Assembly (NCBI GenBank): GCA_900762015.1
Contig: CAAFEX010000110.1
Coordinates: 1 to 13,401, forward strand
Source of the DNA: an uncultured Collinsella sp.
GTDB lineage: Bacteria > Actinomycetota > Coriobacteriia > Coriobacteriales > Coriobacteriaceae
Reading direction: 5' to 3'
DNA: 13,401 bases
Each line of letters begins with the position of its first letter. Within the stretch, counting starts at the first letter, position 1. Both the position numbers and the translations under genes were made by a program. Below the pieces are notes generated by a model. It saw only the letters and a list, made by a program, of their open reading frames with translations. It was not told the origin of the DNA and did no database searches. Positions 13,265-13,401 of this stretch are shown here, in pieces.

Positions 13265-13401
13265 TGCTCATGTACGGTAAAGAAGCAAGCAACCGAAAAC
13301 AATAGATAGACCGCCAGCACTACACTATTCCGAACCAAAGACCAAAAGATAAGCATTTTGAGAAAATCTAAACTTTTGGATTTTCCTACAATGCCGACTA
13401 C
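13265..13401. other. AT-rich segment abutting the truncated ABC gene
   Basis: From about 13265 the G+C content drops visibly, to around 40%, and similarity to the transporter ends. Read on the minus strand from the window edge, a frame is open from 13401 through the junction to about 13153. Its first part encodes a plausible membrane helix (R-N-S-V-V-L-A-V-Y-L-L-F-S-V-A-C-F-F) and its last part is merely the transporter DNA in the wrong frame. Small dyads are present: GAAAATC (13362-13368) with GATTTTC (13379-13385), and CCAAAAG (13342-13348) with CTTTTGG (13373-13379). I cannot name the source. It may be the end of a foreign insertion or a chimeric contig end. Confidence 0.5.

Noticed and set aside
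11852..13309. Open frame of 485 codons on the plus strand opposite the ABC transporter
   Set aside because: It is antisense to conserved Walker and signature motifs and has a repetitive His/Ala/Gly-rich translation. Its length is explained by GC bias.

Overview
This is a high-GC bacterial window, roughly 65% G+C in the genes by eye. Strong Shine-Dalgarno motifs sit in front of nearly every gene, and GTG is used as a start once. The protein style, a short-form HisG with a HisZ partner, and a fused CydDC-like transporter suggest an actinobacterium. My best guess is the class Coriobacteriia, with Collinsella or a close relative as the likeliest source. That placement is inference from style and has not been tested by comparison.

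Positions 1-330 hold no convincing gene, only a possible -10 box and a terminator-like hairpin just ahead of the first coding region. From 331 to 8436 there is one plus-strand histidine biosynthesis operon in the order hisZ-hisG (one fused reading frame), hisD, hisC, hisB, hisH, hisA, hisF, hisI, hisE. Genes hisD-hisC-hisB and hisH-hisA-hisF are packed with 0-3 base gaps or overlaps. The gaps at hisZG/hisD, hisB/hisH and hisF/hisI carry dyad structures. A convergent minus-strand gene (8557-9468) encodes a PHP-type histidinol-phosphatase, the one activity that the monofunctional HisB lacks. The window therefore encodes every enzyme from PRPP and ATP to histidine.

From 9714 to the right edge, a second minus-strand unit holds a CydDC-like double ABC transporter in a single polypeptide. 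It overlaps by one base with a small cysteine-rich protein of the YgbA_NO ('nitrous oxide-stimulated promoter') family. The transporter has lost its N-terminal part: homologous sequence stops near 13265, where the DNA turns abruptly AT-rich, so this is either an insertion or rearrangement junction or a chimeric contig end.

The most unusual features are the HisZ-HisG fusion, four unrelated-looking long inverted repeats placed only in intergenic gaps (5307-5347, 7609-7704, 8476-8544, 9607-9671), the coupling of a CydDC-like exporter to a YgbA_NO protein, and the right-hand junction. I see no tRNA, rRNA, CRISPR array or transposase gene.
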